A DNA stretch of 64,000 nt from Geodermatophilaceae bacterium NBWT11 (GTDB lineage: Bacteria > Actinomycetota > Actinomycetes > Mycobacteriales > Geodermatophilaceae): the NCBI GenBank assembly GCA_014218215.1, contig CP043652.1:2542001-2606000 (forward strand), read 5' to 3'. The notes below the pieces were generated by a model. That model did no database searches and was not told the DNA's origin. It saw only the letters and a program-made list of their open reading frames with translations. This document shows, in pieces, positions 51,747-60,502 of this stretch. How positions within the stretch are numbered: position 1 is the stretch's first letter; each line of letters opens with the position of its first letter. Position numbers and translations under genes: made by a program.

Positions 51747-52312
51747 TCGAAGAGCAAGCTCGTGGTAATCCATGCCTGGCTGGTAGTGGACCAGGTCATC
51801 GAGGCCGATGTTGGTACCCCAAAGACGGCATCTTCGCTGCGATCGGGGAGCGCCTGACCCTGGGCATCGGTCGCAGAGACCGCGGTTTGGTCGACTGTTG
51901 CAGAGAACTCGGCGAGCAGGTCGTTGACGGCAGGAGGTGCAGAGGCAGCAACCGTTATCTCGCCCCCCTGGAACGAGATGCCCTCAAGTGCGTCGGCGTC
52001 CGATTGGTCTGCAAAGAACGTGCAGAGCTCGCAGTCCTGGCTGAGTTGGCGCAGTGGCCCCCCGTCTACGCCAGCCTGGCGCCCGATGAGAGACAAGTAG
52101 TAGCGGAACGCAGCGTCCGCGCCCGAGGCCGTTTGCTGGCGAGCCTCGTCAGGCACTGGAAAGTCCGCCGGCCCCAACGGCTCGAGAGTCGCCTCCGCGG
52201 ATGCAGAACCCGACGCCGTCGGCAGCGTCCCGTTCGCCTCCTGCCCCCGCGAACACCCGGAGGCGAGCAGGGCAACAGCACAGCCCACCGCCAGCACAGA
52301 CCTGACCCGCAT
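51743..52312 (-). CDS. Lipoprotein, DUF6318-like
   Basis: 189 residues. VLAVGCAVALLASGCSRGQE is a lipobox signal with Cys20 as the lipidated residue. A Ser/Ala linker leads to a domain with FPVPDEARQQTASGADAAFRYYLSLI and CELCTFFADQSDADALEG, which I recognise as the actinobacterial DUF6318 lipoprotein pattern. Function is unknown. It pairs with the PKD-like secreted protein 51746 downstream, so both may work in the same envelope structure. TAGACT on the minus strand (52353-52348) is a possible -10. Base use here is less GC-biased than average. Confidence 0.7.
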   Translation of the reverse strand: MRVRSVLAVGCAVALLASGCSRGQEANGTLPTASGSASAEATLEPLGPADFPVPDEARQQTASGADAAFRYYLSLIGRQAGVDGGPLRQLSQDCELCTFFADQSDADALEGISFQGGEITVAASAPPAVNDLLAEFSATVDQTAVSATDAQGQALPDRSEDAVFGVPTSASMTWSTTSQAWITTSLLFE

Positions 52313-52397
52313 CTCACGCCCCCGCGTCTCCCGACAGAAGTCACGGGAGTCTATGCAGGTCAGAGGCCTGAGACGACCCCCGCTGTGGACAAGGGGA

Positions 52398-53822
52398 TCA
52401 GCGGTTGCAGTACACAGTCAGCCGCTGACGCTTCGTGAACGTGAACGACGTGGCGGCCGACCCGGTCTCCCCGTCGTAGGCCACCGTCTGCGGCCCCGAC
52501 CGGGACTCCACCCGCAGCTGCTCCACCTGGAACTGCGCGTACGAGCGGCTGTGCTCGCTCACCCCCAACAGCGTGGCGAGCACCGCCCGGGTCCGGCCGA
52601 AGCGCAGGTCGGCCCGCAGGTACTGCACGTCCAGCATCCCGTCGGCCAGGGACGGGCGCCAGGCCGGTGACAGTCCCCGCGGGGTGTAGACGCCGTTGCC
52701 GACGAAGAGGATCCACGCGCGGATCGGCTGCCCGTTCACGACCAGCTCGATCGGCGACCCGGTCCGCAGCACCTGGCCCGCCGCGACCGTCAGCGCCGCC
52801 CACTTGCCGATGCGGCCCTTCATCGCGTCCCGCCGTCGCACCATCTCCGGGTACAGCCCGATGCTCGCGGTGTTCAGGAACGACGTCCCGTTCACCGTCG
52901 CCACGTCCACCTGCACCCCGTGCCCAGCCTCGACCGCCTGCGCCGCCTCCACCGGCGTCGCCACCCCGACGTCCCGCGCGAAGTGGTTCAGCGTCCCGGC
53001 CGGCAGGACCGCCAACGGCAGCCCGTGGGTGAGCGCCACCGCCGCGGCCGCTGCGACGCTGCCGTCGCCGCCGGCCACGCCCAGCGCCCGCGCACCGTTC
53101 TGCGCCGCCTCGGTCAGCACGTCGGTCACCGACTGCGCCGGCGTGATGTCGACGACCGTCGCCCCGGGCAGCAGGCCCTGGATGTCCTCGGCCGGGTCGT
53201 AGTCCTCCCGGCCCGAGCGCGGGTTCACCGCCACGGTGAGCCCCTCGCCCCGGGGGAGCGCGGGCGCCGCGAACGACGTCCGCACCTTCGCCGGCGTCGT
53301 CGGCCGCACGTGCCACCAGTGCTGGCTGGCCGCCGCGATCGCACCCCCGACCGCCATCCCGGCCAGCACGTCACCGGGGTAGTGCACGCCCACGTGCACC
53401 CGCGAGTACCCGACCCCCAACGCCACCGGCGCGACCAGGGCCCCGGCCCACGCGCTCTCCATGGCCACCCCGGTCGCGAACGCCGCCGCCGACGCGGAGT
53501 GCCCGCTCGGGAACGACAGAGTGGTGAGCTCGCGGTCCAGCGCCCGCGAGGACAGCGCCCCGCTCTCGGGCCGCCCCCGCCGGAACACCGGCTTGAGGAC
53601 GACGTTCACCAGCGCGCTGGACACCGCCATCGACCCCAGCCCCCGGATCGCCGCCCGCCGGGGTGCGCCCTGCTTGGCGGCCAGCACGAGCCCGACCCCC
53701 ACCCAGAGCTTGCCGTGGTCGGCCAGCTCGGACAGCCGGCGCAACGTCCCGTCGGCGCGCGTCTGGGGCAGGCGGTGGACGGCGGCCTGCAGGCGGGCGT
53801 CGAGGCGGCGGGGAGAAGGCAC
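52398..53822 (-). CDS. PAP2 phosphatase - diacylglycerol kinase-like fusion
   Basis: 474 residues. Residues 1-190 are a membrane PAP2 domain: KPVFRRGRPES, LSFPSGHSASAAAF and YSRVHVGVHYPGDVLAG are the three phosphatase motifs. Residues about 195-474 form a DAGK-type domain with GVAGGDGSVAAAAAVALTHG, LPAGTLNHFARDVG and GMLDVQYLR. Such fusions are known in actinobacteria and could combine dephosphorylation and rephosphorylation of a lipid such as polyprenyl phosphate or phosphatidic acid. That would tie to carrier-lipid recycling for the polysaccharide locus, but this is inference. It is apparently a single gene; no other coupled gene is seen. Confidence 0.88.
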   Translation of the reverse strand: MPSPRRLDARLQAAVHRLPQTRADGTLRRLSELADHGKLWVGVGLVLAAKQGAPRRAAIRGLGSMAVSSALVNVVLKPVFRRGRPESGALSSRALDRELTTLSFPSGHSASAAAFATGVAMESAWAGALVAPVALGVGYSRVHVGVHYPGDVLAGMAVGGAIAAASQHWWHVRPTTPAKVRTSFAAPALPRGEGLTVAVNPRSGREDYDPAEDIQGLLPGATVVDITPAQSVTDVLTEAAQNGARALGVAGGDGSVAAAAAVALTHGLPLAVLPAGTLNHFARDVGVATPVEAAQAVEAGHGVQVDVATVNGTSFLNTASIGLYPEMVRRRDAMKGRIGKWAALTVAAGQVLRTGSPIELVVNGQPIRAWILFVGNGVYTPRGLSPAWRPSLADGMLDVQYLRADLRFGRTRAVLATLLGVSEHSRSYAQFQVEQLRVESRSGPQTVAYDGETGSAATSFTFTKRQRLTVYCNR

Positions 53823-53945
53823 GCGACGACGCTACGACGCCGACCTGGGCCCTCACCCCTCCGAGGGACGACGGGTGCGGACCCGCCGTGCACCGGTCGA
53901 TGGGAGGGGGACGCCATCTCCACCACCACGAGGGACTGACACGAC

Positions 53946-54968
53946 GTGCGCACCAGGGTCCGACTGCTCCCACTGCTCGCCGCCACGCTGATCGGCGCGA
54001 CCGCCACCGCGGGCCCCGCGCTGGCCGAGGTCGCGCCGACCCCGGCGCCGGCCGAGGAGACGGCGCCGACCCCTGCCCCCGAGCCGGAGCCCGTCACCCC
54101 GGCGCCCTCGCCCGCCCCGGCACCAGCACCGGCACCGGCACCGGTCCCCGTCCCGGCGCCCCAGCCGGCCCCCGCCCCCGAGCCGGCCCCCGCCCCGGCA
54201 CCTGCCCCCGAGACCGCGGCCCCGCAGACGCAGCAGGCCCCGGCTCCGACGCAGCGCGCGACCCCCCGTCCGACCACCCAGGGCACCGGCTCCAGCCGCC
54301 CGTCCCAGCAGCAGGGTCCCGTCGTCGTCCCCGAGCAGCCCAGCACCGGCGGCTCGGCGGAGGCCGACACCGCGACCGCGCTGGCCGCCACCGCGGCCAC
54401 GGCCGCCACCGACGGCGCGCGGCACGCCGCGGAGGCCGAGGCCGGTCAGCTGCTGGCCGCCGGCTACGCCGACCGGGCCAACGCCGCGGCCCTCGCCGAC
54501 GCCACGTACACCCGCGACCAGGTCGCCGCCGCGCTCGCCGACGCCAGCACCGCTCGCGACCTCCTCGCCGACCAGGTCACCGCCGTCACCACCTCGGTCG
54601 AGCAGGCCCAGGCCGCCCTGGCCACCGCTGTGGCGAACCGCGACCAGGTCCTCGCCCTCCCACAGGGGGCCCGCGGTGTCGCCGCGCAGGCCGAGTACGT
54701 CGCCCAGGTCGTCGCCGCCGCGCAGGTGTCGGTCGACCGGTCGGCGGCCGCACTGGCCTCGATCGGCTCGTTCACCGCGCCCGTCGACGACGCCGTCCGC
54801 ACCCTGAGCGCCCTCGCCGATCGGCTCGACCCGGCCGCCAGCAGCACCCCGCTGCCCGACGTCGCCGCGGTCTACGCCCTCGGCGGGGTCGTGCTCCTCG
54901 GGGTCGGCGTCGCCGGGGTGGTCGGCATCGGCCACGTCCGGACGACGCCGCGCCGCCGGATGGCCTAG
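53946..54968 (+). CDS. Secreted Pro/Ala-rich protein with coiled-coil part and C-terminal membrane anchor
   Basis: 340 residues. A signal peptide (LLPLLAATLIGATATAGPAL) is followed by about 115 residues of Pro/Ala/Glu repeats, a helical, probably coiled-coil, region (residues about 150-300) and a membrane helix near the C-terminus (VVLLGVGVAGVVGIG) with an Arg-rich cytoplasmic tail. The layout suggests a stalk protein spanning the wall. I do not recognise a family. GTG 53946 is the only good start near the signal peptide. The stop overlaps the convergent CGNR gene by four bases. Confidence 0.65.
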   Translation: MRTRVRLLPLLAATLIGATATAGPALAEVAPTPAPAEETAPTPAPEPEPVTPAPSPAPAPAPAPAPVPVPAPQPAPAPEPAPAPAPAPETAAPQTQQAPAPTQRATPRPTTQGTGSSRPSQQQGPVVVPEQPSTGGSAEADTATALAATAATAATDGARHAAEAEAGQLLAAGYADRANAAALADATYTRDQVAAALADASTARDLLADQVTAVTTSVEQAQAALATAVANRDQVLALPQGARGVAAQAEYVAQVVAAAQVSVDRSAAALASIGSFTAPVDDAVRTLSALADRLDPAASSTPLPDVAAVYALGGVVLLGVGVAGVVGIGHVRTTPRRRMA

Positions 54969-55492
54969 CTCTTCTGCCGCGCCCGGTACGCCGCCACCGA
55001 CGACCGGGACGCGCAGGTGTTCGAGCAGTACCGCCGGCTGGCGTTGCGCGAGGTGTCCACGTAGACGTTCCCGCATCCCTCGGCCGCGCAGACCCCCAGC
55101 CGCTGCCAGCCGTGCTGCACGACCACCTGCGAGAGGCCCATCGCCACCGTGGTGGTCAGCTGCTCCAGCGCGCCGGCCTCTGCGGCGGCGTAGTGCAGGT
55201 GCAGCTCGCCGTCGTGGTCGGTGGCGTAGGGCTTCGGGGCCGCCATCGCGAGCAGCGCGTTGAGCCGCGCCACCACCTCGTCCTGGGACTCCGCCAGCGC
55301 CACCTCGCGCACGAGGTCGGCGGTCTCGGCGACCGCGCGGGCCTGCCGCGCCGTCAGCTCGAGCGCCGTCCCGTCGGTGAACCACTCGTCGTGCGCGGTC
55401 AGGAACTCCGGCACCCAGGAGTCCGTCTGGTCGGCGTTGGCCAGGTCGATCGCCAGCTCGACGGCGTTGGAGCCGTAGTCGTCGTAGTCCAT
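54965..55492 (-). CDS. CGNR zinc-finger transcription regulator (ABATE domain)
   Basis: 175 residues. The N-terminal ABATE-like domain (ELAIDLANADQTDSWVPEFL) is followed by the C-terminal zinc finger CAAEGCGNVYVD...RRYCSNTCASR. The four cysteines are kept, but the CGNR signature is CASR, so the naming residues differ. Such proteins are stress or metabolic regulators, often autoregulated. It is divergent from the MFS transporter 55620, and the 127-base gap holds several CCCTACG repeats. ATG 55492 follows GGGAGGGT. Confidence 0.82.
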   Translation of the reverse strand: MDYDDYGSNAVELAIDLANADQTDSWVPEFLTAHDEWFTDGTALELTARQARAVAETADLVREVALAESQDEVVARLNALLAMAAPKPYATDHDGELHLHYAAAEAGALEQLTTTVAMGLSQVVVQHGWQRLGVCAAEGCGNVYVDTSRNASRRYCSNTCASRSSVAAYRARQKS

Positions 55493-55533
55493 CAGGACCC
55501 TCCCGCCGTGTAGGCGTCGTCACGCATTTGACT

Positions 55534-55614
55534 CCCTACGAACCGGCTCGTACCGTCGGGAACACGTAGGGGGCCAACGGTGGTTTGCACCCTACGATTC
55601 CCCCTCTCGTACGT
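55534..55614. promoter_or_regulatory. CCCTACG operator-like repeats between CGNR regulator and MFS transporter
   Basis: CCCTACG is at 55534-55540 and 55590-55596, its inverted form CGTAGGG at 55565-55571, and TCGTACG at 55608-55614. The first and second copies pair as an inverted repeat, and the third is in direct orientation. This fits autoregulation and control of the transporter by the CGNR protein. Confidence 0.55.
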
Positions 55615-55619
55615 TCGAA

Positions 55620-56834
55620 GTGAGCTCCGTCATGCGCCAGTACCTCACCGTGTGGCGGCTGCCGTCCGCCCCGGTGCTGCTCGTCGCCGGCTTCGCCGGT
55701 CGGCTGCCGTCCGCCATGGTCCCCCTCGCGCTGCTCCTGCTGGTGCAGCAGCAGACCGGTTCCTACGCCGTCGCGGGCCTGGCCTCGGCCACCTACGGCA
55801 TCGCGATGGCGGTCATGGCCCCCGTGCTCGGCCGGCTGGCCGACCGCCGCGGCGCCCGCGTCATCCTGCTCTCCCAGGCCGTGGCCTACCCGCTGCTGCT
55901 GGTCGTGCTGGCCTCCACCGTGCTGACCACCACGTCGGTGCCGCTGATGGTGGCGGCCTCGGCCGCCGCCGGCATGAGCACGCCGCTGGTCAGCGGCACC
56001 GTGCGCGCGCTGTGGTCCCGCGTCGACCCCCGGGTCCGCCCCACCGCCTACGCCCTGGACGCCACCACCACCGAGCTGGTCTTCGTCGCCGGCCCCACCA
56101 CGGTCGCCGCGCTCACCCTGCTCGCCAGCCCGGTCGCGGCCATCGCGCTGGCCGGCGTGCTCACCGTCGTCGGCACCCTGGGCATCGCGTTCTCCGGCGC
56201 CATGCGCGCCTGGCAGCCCGCCGTCCCGGTGCAGCGCAGCCTGTTCTCCACCGTCCGGGTGCCGGGCATGCCCCGCGTCCTGGTCAGCGGCACCGCGCTG
56301 ATGCTCGCGTTCGGCGCGATCGAGGTCGCCGTCCCGGCGTTCGCCGACGCCGCAGGCAGCCCCGGGCTGTCCGGCGTGCTGCTCGCGACCTGGTCCCTCG
56401 GGTCGGTCGCCGGCGGGCTCTGGTTCGGCGCCCGGGTGCTGTCGGTCTCGCTGCCGCGGCTCTACCGCTGGGGCCTGCTGGGGACGACGATCGGCATGGT
56501 GCCGCTCGCCGCGGTCTCCAGCCCGCTCGTGCTCGGTGCGCTGCTGTTCCTGGGCGGCACCGCGATCGCCCCGACGCTGACCGTGCAGAACTCCCTGGTC
56601 GGCTCGATCGCCCCGGCCGACGCCACCACCGAGGCGTTCACCTGGCTGTCGACGATCGCGTTCGGCGCCTCCGCGGTCGGAGCGGCCGTCGGCGGGGCGA
56701 TCGTGGAGACCTCCTACGGCGTCGGTGGCGCGCTCGTGATGGCCGCGACCGCGGCTGCGCTGGCCGTCGCGGTGACCCTGCTGCCGGGTCGGCGGGTGCC
56801 GGCGCCGGTCGTGCGCGAACCCGTCGCGGCCTGA
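55620..56834 (+). CDS. MFS transporter
   Basis: 404 residues with 12 hydrophobic segments. The loop between helices 2 and 3 reads GRLADRRGARVIL, the A-motif of the major facilitator superfamily, and LRVDPRVRPTAYALD-like and TAIAPTLTVQ-like regions follow. No substrate is indicated; drug/toxin or small-molecule export is typical when paired with a divergent regulator. GTG 55620 is preferred over ATG 55632 because GAAG precedes it, but either is possible. A 7-bp hairpin follows the stop. Confidence 0.85.
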   Translation: MSSVMRQYLTVWRLPSAPVLLVAGFAGRLPSAMVPLALLLLVQQQTGSYAVAGLASATYGIAMAVMAPVLGRLADRRGARVILLSQAVAYPLLLVVLASTVLTTTSVPLMVAASAAAGMSTPLVSGTVRALWSRVDPRVRPTAYALDATTTELVFVAGPTTVAALTLLASPVAAIALAGVLTVVGTLGIAFSGAMRAWQPAVPVQRSLFSTVRVPGMPRVLVSGTALMLAFGAIEVAVPAFADAAGSPGLSGVLLATWSLGSVAGGLWFGARVLSVSLPRLYRWGLLGTTIGMVPLAAVSSPLVLGALLFLGGTAIAPTLTVQNSLVGSIAPADATTEAFTWLSTIAFGASAVGAAVGGAIVETSYGVGGALVMAATAAALAVAVTLLPGRRVPAPVVREPVAA

Positions 56835-56840
56835 GGCACC

Positions 56841-56856
56841 CCCCGGGAGCCCGGGG
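56841..56856 (+). terminator. Short GC hairpin after MFS gene
   Basis: CCCCGGG (56841-56847), loop AG, CCCGGGG (56850-56856). It lies 6 bases after the stop and has a very tight loop. Confidence 0.4.
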
Positions 56857-56869
56857 TCGGAGGCGCTGG

Positions 56870-56875
56870 TAGTCT
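56870..56875 (+). promoter_or_regulatory. Putative -10 element for the tRNA pair
   Basis: TAGTCT fits TANNNT and lies 37 bases before tRNA-Ser, with no strong -35. Confidence 0.35.
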
Positions 56876-56911
56876 TCATCCTCGGTGCTCCCGGGGGAAC
56901 CTGGAGCCCGG

Positions 56912-57000
56912 GGAGGCTTCGCCTAGTCCGGTCTATGGCGCCGCACTGCTAATGCGGTTTGGGTTTTGGCCCATCCCGGGTTCAAATCCCGGAGCCTCCG
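56912..57000 (+). tRNA. tRNA-Ser (anticodon GCT)
   Basis: 89 nt. Acceptor stem GGAGGCT (56912-56918) pairs with AGCCTCC (56993-56999), discriminator G. The anticodon arm is CCGCA-CTGCTAA-TGCGG, giving anticodon GCT (AGY codons). A long variable arm, as expected for class II Ser tRNA, precedes the T arm CCGGG-TTCAAAT-CCCGG. CCA is not encoded. Confidence 0.95.
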
Positions 57001-57025
57001 CGCAACAACTGAACAGCACCACCAG

Positions 57026-57098
57026 GCACCCGTAGCTCAACGGATAGAGCATCTGACTACGGATCAGAAGGTTAGGGGTTCGAATCCCTTCGGGTGCA
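57026..57098 (+). tRNA. tRNA-Arg (anticodon ACG)
   Basis: 73 nt. Acceptor GCACCCG (57026-57032) pairs with CGGGTGC (57091-57097), discriminator A. The anticodon arm is TCTGA-CTACGGA-TCAGA, giving anticodon ACG; A34 needs editing to inosine to read CGC. T arm AGGGG-TTCGAAT-CCCTT (G-T closing pair). The tRNA deaminase-associated gene at 63446 is in the same window. Confidence 0.95.
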
Positions 57099-57119
57099 CG
57101 TCTGGTTGAGACAGCGCCG

Positions 57120-57147
57120 GCCCCCGCACTCCTCGGAGTGCGGGGGC
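57120..57147. terminator. Bidirectional hairpin terminator
   Basis: A 13-bp perfect stem (57120-57132 with 57135-57147) with a 2-base apex, between tRNA-Arg and the convergent dehydrogenase gene. It can serve both directions. Confidence 0.7.
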
Positions 57148-57166
57148 TGACGACTGTCCGGGGGTC

Positions 57167-58633
57167 CTACAGCGGGAAGCTCACGTACTTCGTCGACAGG
57201 TACTCGGCCAGGCCCTCGTGGGCGCCCTCGCGGCCCAGGCCCGACTGCTTCACGCCGCCGAACGGGGCGGCCGGGTCGCTGACCACGCCGCGGTTGACGC
57301 CGACCATGCCGAACTCCAGGGCCTCGGAGAGGCGCAGGCCGCGCGCCAGGTCCTGCGTGAAGACGTAGGCGACCAGCCCGAAGGGCGTGGAGTTGGCCAG
57401 CTCGAGCACCTCGGCGTCGTCGGAGAAGGTCGCGATCGGGGCGACCGGGCCGAAGGTCTCCTCGACCACGGCGGCCGAGCCCGCGGGCACGTCCACCAGC
57501 ACGGTCGGCGGGTAGAAGAAGCCTGGACCGGACGGCCGGGTGCCGCCGGTGACCACCCGGGCGCCCGCCTCGACGGTGGCCTGCACGATCCGGTCCACCT
57601 TGGCGACGGTCTCCTCGTTGACCAGCGGACCCAGGCCGACGCCCTCGTCGTCCCCACGCCCGACCTGCACCGCGCCCATCCGAGCGGCCAGCTTCTCGGC
57701 GAACGCGTCGGCGACCGAGGACTGCACGTAGAAGCGGTTGGCCGCGGTGCAGGCCTCGCCGCCGTTGCGCATCTTGGCCAGCATCGCGCCGTCGACGGCG
57801 GCGTCGAGGTCGGCGTCGTCGCAGACCACGAACGGGGCGTTGCCGCCGAGCTCCATGGAGGAGACCAGCACCTGGTCGGCGGCCTGCTTGAGCAGGATCT
57901 TGCCCACCTCGGTCGACCCGGTGAAGCTGATCTTGCGCAGTCGGGGGTCGGCCATCGCGGTGGCCACGACGTCCTTCGCGTTCAGCGTGGGGACGATGTT
58001 GACCACGCCGTCGGGCACCCCGGCCTCGGCGAGCACCTGGGCCAGCAGCAGCGCGGTGAGCGGGGTGTCCTCGGCCGGCTTGACCACCACGGTGCAGCCG
58101 GCGGCGATGGCGGGGCCGAGCTTGCGGGTCAGCATCGCGGCCGGGAAGTTCCACGGCGTGACCAGCAGGCAGACCCCGACGGGCTGGCGGGTCACGATCG
58201 TGCGGGTGCCGCCGGCGGGCGCGACCCGGTAGTCGCCGTCGATGCGCACGGCCTCCTCGGCGAACCAGCGGAAGAACTCCGCGGCGTAGGTCAGCTCGGC
58301 CTTGGCGTCGGCGGTGGCCTTGCCGTTCTCCCGGGTCATCAGCAGCGCGAACTCGTCGGCCCGGGCGGTCATCGCCTCGAACGCCCGGCGCAGCATCTCC
58401 CCGCGCTGACGGGGCGGGGTCGCGGCGAACCCGGGCAGGGCGGCGTGGGCGGCGTCGACCGCGGCGGTCACGTCGTCGGTGGTGCCGTCGGCGACGGTGG
58501 CCAGCACGGTCTCGTCGGCCGGGTCGAGCACGTCGAAGGTCGCCCCGGACGACGCGTCGCGCCAGCTCCCGCCGATGAACACGCCGGTGGGCACGGGGGA
58601 GGAGATGCCGGGGATCTGCACGTCGGTCGTCAC
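57167..58633 (-). CDS. gabD: NAD(P)-dependent succinate-semialdehyde dehydrogenase
   Basis: 488 residues, the usual length of the aldehyde dehydrogenase superfamily. Key blocks are VTPWNFPAAMLTRKLGPAIA (cofactor), MELGGNAPFVV with the general base Glu, and RNGGEACTAANRFYV with the catalytic Cys. The end PFGGVKQSGLGREGAHEG is typical of the GabD subgroup, which oxidises succinate semialdehyde to succinate in GABA catabolism. The substrate is inferred from subgroup motifs. ATG 58633 is the natural family start. It stands alone; the MSMEG_0570-type gene lies 28 bases upstream on the same strand. Confidence 0.85.
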   Translation of the reverse strand: MTTDVQIPGISSPVPTGVFIGGSWRDASSGATFDVLDPADETVLATVADGTTDDVTAAVDAAHAALPGFAATPPRQRGEMLRRAFEAMTARADEFALLMTRENGKATADAKAELTYAAEFFRWFAEEAVRIDGDYRVAPAGGTRTIVTRQPVGVCLLVTPWNFPAAMLTRKLGPAIAAGCTVVVKPAEDTPLTALLLAQVLAEAGVPDGVVNIVPTLNAKDVVATAMADPRLRKISFTGSTEVGKILLKQAADQVLVSSMELGGNAPFVVCDDADLDAAVDGAMLAKMRNGGEACTAANRFYVQSSVADAFAEKLAARMGAVQVGRGDDEGVGLGPLVNEETVAKVDRIVQATVEAGARVVTGGTRPSGPGFFYPPTVLVDVPAGSAAVVEETFGPVAPIATFSDDAEVLELANSTPFGLVAYVFTQDLARGLRLSEALEFGMVGVNRGVVSDPAAPFGGVKQSGLGREGAHEGLAEYLSTKYVSFPL

Positions 58634-58661
58634 CGGGTCATCCCACCACCACCGGCCCCGC

Positions 58662-58943
58662 TCAGCAGCGGCGGAAGCCCGCCACGGTGACCTCGCCGTC
58701 GGCGAACCCGGCTGCCCGGGCCTCGATGCCGGCCAGCGTCGCCGCCGCCCGGGAGCAGGGGAACCCCCACCGCGCCTGCACCCGGTCGCTGGCGGTCCGC
58801 ATCGCGTCCCGGCTCAGCGCCACGAACTCGGCCACCGGGTAGGGGTGCCCGACGGTGAACACGTCCTCCACCACCAGGGACGGCGAGTACACCCACCCCG
58901 AGCGTCCGTCGGGCCAGTGCACGTCGAACTCCACTTCCGGCAT
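58662..58943 (-). CDS. MSMEG_0570-family nitrogen-starvation response protein
   Basis: 93 residues. VEFDVHWPDGRSGWVYSPSL, VVEDVFTVGHPYPVAEFV and RWGFPCSRAAATLAGIEARA match what I know of the MSMEG_0570 family, usually clustered with a nitrilase, a radical SAM enzyme and a flavoprotein. None of those partners is nearby here. No enzymatic motif is visible; the single Cys lies in FPCSRA. ATG 58943 lacks a good ribosome binding site but gives the family N-terminus. Confidence 0.75.
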   Translation of the reverse strand: MPEVEFDVHWPDGRSGWVYSPSLVVEDVFTVGHPYPVAEFVALSRDAMRTASDRVQARWGFPCSRAAATLAGIEARAAGFADGEVTVAGFRRC

Positions 58944-59074
58944 GGGGACGAGTGTGGGGCGGGGCGCCGGTCCTGGCGGTCTGGCCGCGTTGGTCGGCTG
59001 CGCTCGTCGGTGAGGAGCCTTCGTTTGCCGGCTGCCCCGCCCACGACCACTGTGACGCAGGACACACAGCGCCG

Positions 59075-60355
59075 TCAAGACCTGCGCAGCACCTCCGGGG
59101 AGAGCTGGTCGACCGAGGTGTGCCCGGTGAGCCCGAGGGTCAGGTCGAACTCGCCGACGACGTCCTCGACCACCTGGCGCACACCCGCCTCCCCGGCCAG
59201 GCCCAGCCCGTAGACGTAGGAGCGGCCCAGCAGGCAGGCGCGGGCGCCGAGCGCGACGGCGACGAACACGTCGGCGCCGCTGCGCACCCCGCTGTCCAGC
59301 AGCACCGGCACCCGGCCGTCGACCGCGGCCAGGACGTCGGGCAACGCGTCCAGCGCGCCGATCGAGCGGTCCACCTGTCGGCCGCCGTGCGTGCTGACCA
59401 CCAGCCCGTCGACGCCGGCGTCCACGGCCTGACGGGCGTCGTCGGGGTGCAGGACCCCTTTGAGCAGCATCGGCAGCCGGGTCTGGGCACGCAGCCAGGC
59501 CAGGTCGGTCCAGGTGATCGAGGGCCGGGAGTAGATGCCCAGGAAGGTCTCGACGGCGGCCCGGGGGAGCGGGGAGCGCAGGTTCTCCCGCAGCGACCCC
59601 GGCCAGGCCCGGGCCATCCCGACCATCGCGGCGACGGCGGCCGCGGTGGGTCGGGGCTGCGGTCCGCGCGGCCCGGCGGCGGCCGCCCGCTCCTCGACGA
59701 GCCGGCGGAACACCGGGTCGGAGGTGTACTGCGCGATGCCCTTGCCCAGGGCGAACGGGAGGTGGCCCAGGTCCAGGTCCCGCGGACGCCAGCCCAGCAT
59801 CGTGGTGTCCAGGGTGACGACGACGGCCTCGCAACCGCTCGCCTCGGCCCGGCGCAGCATCGAGGTCACCAGCTCGTCGGACGTCGACCAGTACAGCTGC
59901 ATCCACCGCGGCGAGTCGCCCATCGCCGCCGCGGTCGTCTCCATCGGCACCGAGGCCTGGTTGGAGAACACCATCGGCACCCCGGTGGCAGCCGCAGCCC
60001 GGGCGACGGCGAGGTCGGCGTCGCGGTGCACCAGCTCCAGCGCCCCCACCGGGCCGAGCAGCAGCGGGGCGGGCAGGCGTCGTCCGAACAGCTCGACGGA
60101 GGTGTCCCGTGCGCTGACGTCGCGCAGCACCCGCGGCACCACCTGCCAGCGGTCGAACGCGGCCCGGTCGGCGCGCACCGTCGACTCCCCGCCCGCGCCG
60201 CCGGCCACGTACCCCAGCGCCCGTGCGGTCAGCTTCCGCCCGGCCGCGGCGGCCAGCCGGGTGTGCACGGTGGGGACCGTCGGACGGCGGCCGTAGACCC
60301 CTGCCCGGTAGACCTCGTCCTGCCGCCGCCGTCCGGTCCCTGCGCCTGCGCTCAT
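59075..60355 (-). CDS. FMN-dependent alpha-hydroxy-acid oxidoreductase (lactate 2-monooxygenase / lactate dehydrogenase type)
   Basis: 426 residues, TIM-barrel FMN enzyme. [20 protein letters not shown] and [20 protein letters not shown] are N-terminal substrate/FMN strands. [20 protein letters not shown] and [20 protein letters not shown] (Lys to FMN) follow, and [18 protein letters not shown] carries the catalytic His and Arg. The long N-terminus and the insert around 225-285 resemble lactate 2-monooxygenase. Which oxidant is used (oxygen or quinone) cannot be decided. It is divergent from the secreted protein 60503. Confidence 0.82.
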   Translation of the reverse strand: MSAGAGTGRRRQDEVYRAGVYGRRPTVPTVHTRLAAAAGRKLTARALGYVAGGAGGESTVRADRAAFDRWQVVPRVLRDVSARDTSVELFGRRLPAPLLLGPVGALELVHRDADLAVARAAAATGVPMVFSNQASVPMETTAAAMGDSPRWMQLYWSTSDELVTSMLRRAEASGCEAVVVTLDTTMLGWRPRDLDLGHLPFALGKGIAQYTSDPVFRRLVEERAAAAGPRGPQPRPTAAAVAAMVGMARAWPGSLRENLRSPLPRAAVETFLGIYSRPSITWTDLAWLRAQTRLPMLLKGVLHPDDARQAVDAGVDGLVVSTHGGRQVDRSIGALDALPDVLAAVDGRVPVLLDSGVRSGADVFVAVALGARACLLGRSYVYGLGLAGEAGVRQVVEDVVGEFDLTLGLTGHTSVDQLSPEVLRRS

Positions 60356-60502
60356 GGCCCGACGCTAGTGACCGGCGCCACCCCGTGCGGCGCGGCCGAC
60401 ACGCCCGGGAACCCGGTCACGACTCGACAACCCTGGGTGGTCAGCGGGGATGATGGGCGGGGAACACAGCAGGGACGAGCAGGACGACGGGGGTGGGGAG
60501 CA

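Noticed and set aside
53946-54245. Pro/Ala repeat tract as a DNA tandem repeat array
   Set aside because: The repeats are low-complexity codon runs for a spacer and not a defined unit with regular period.
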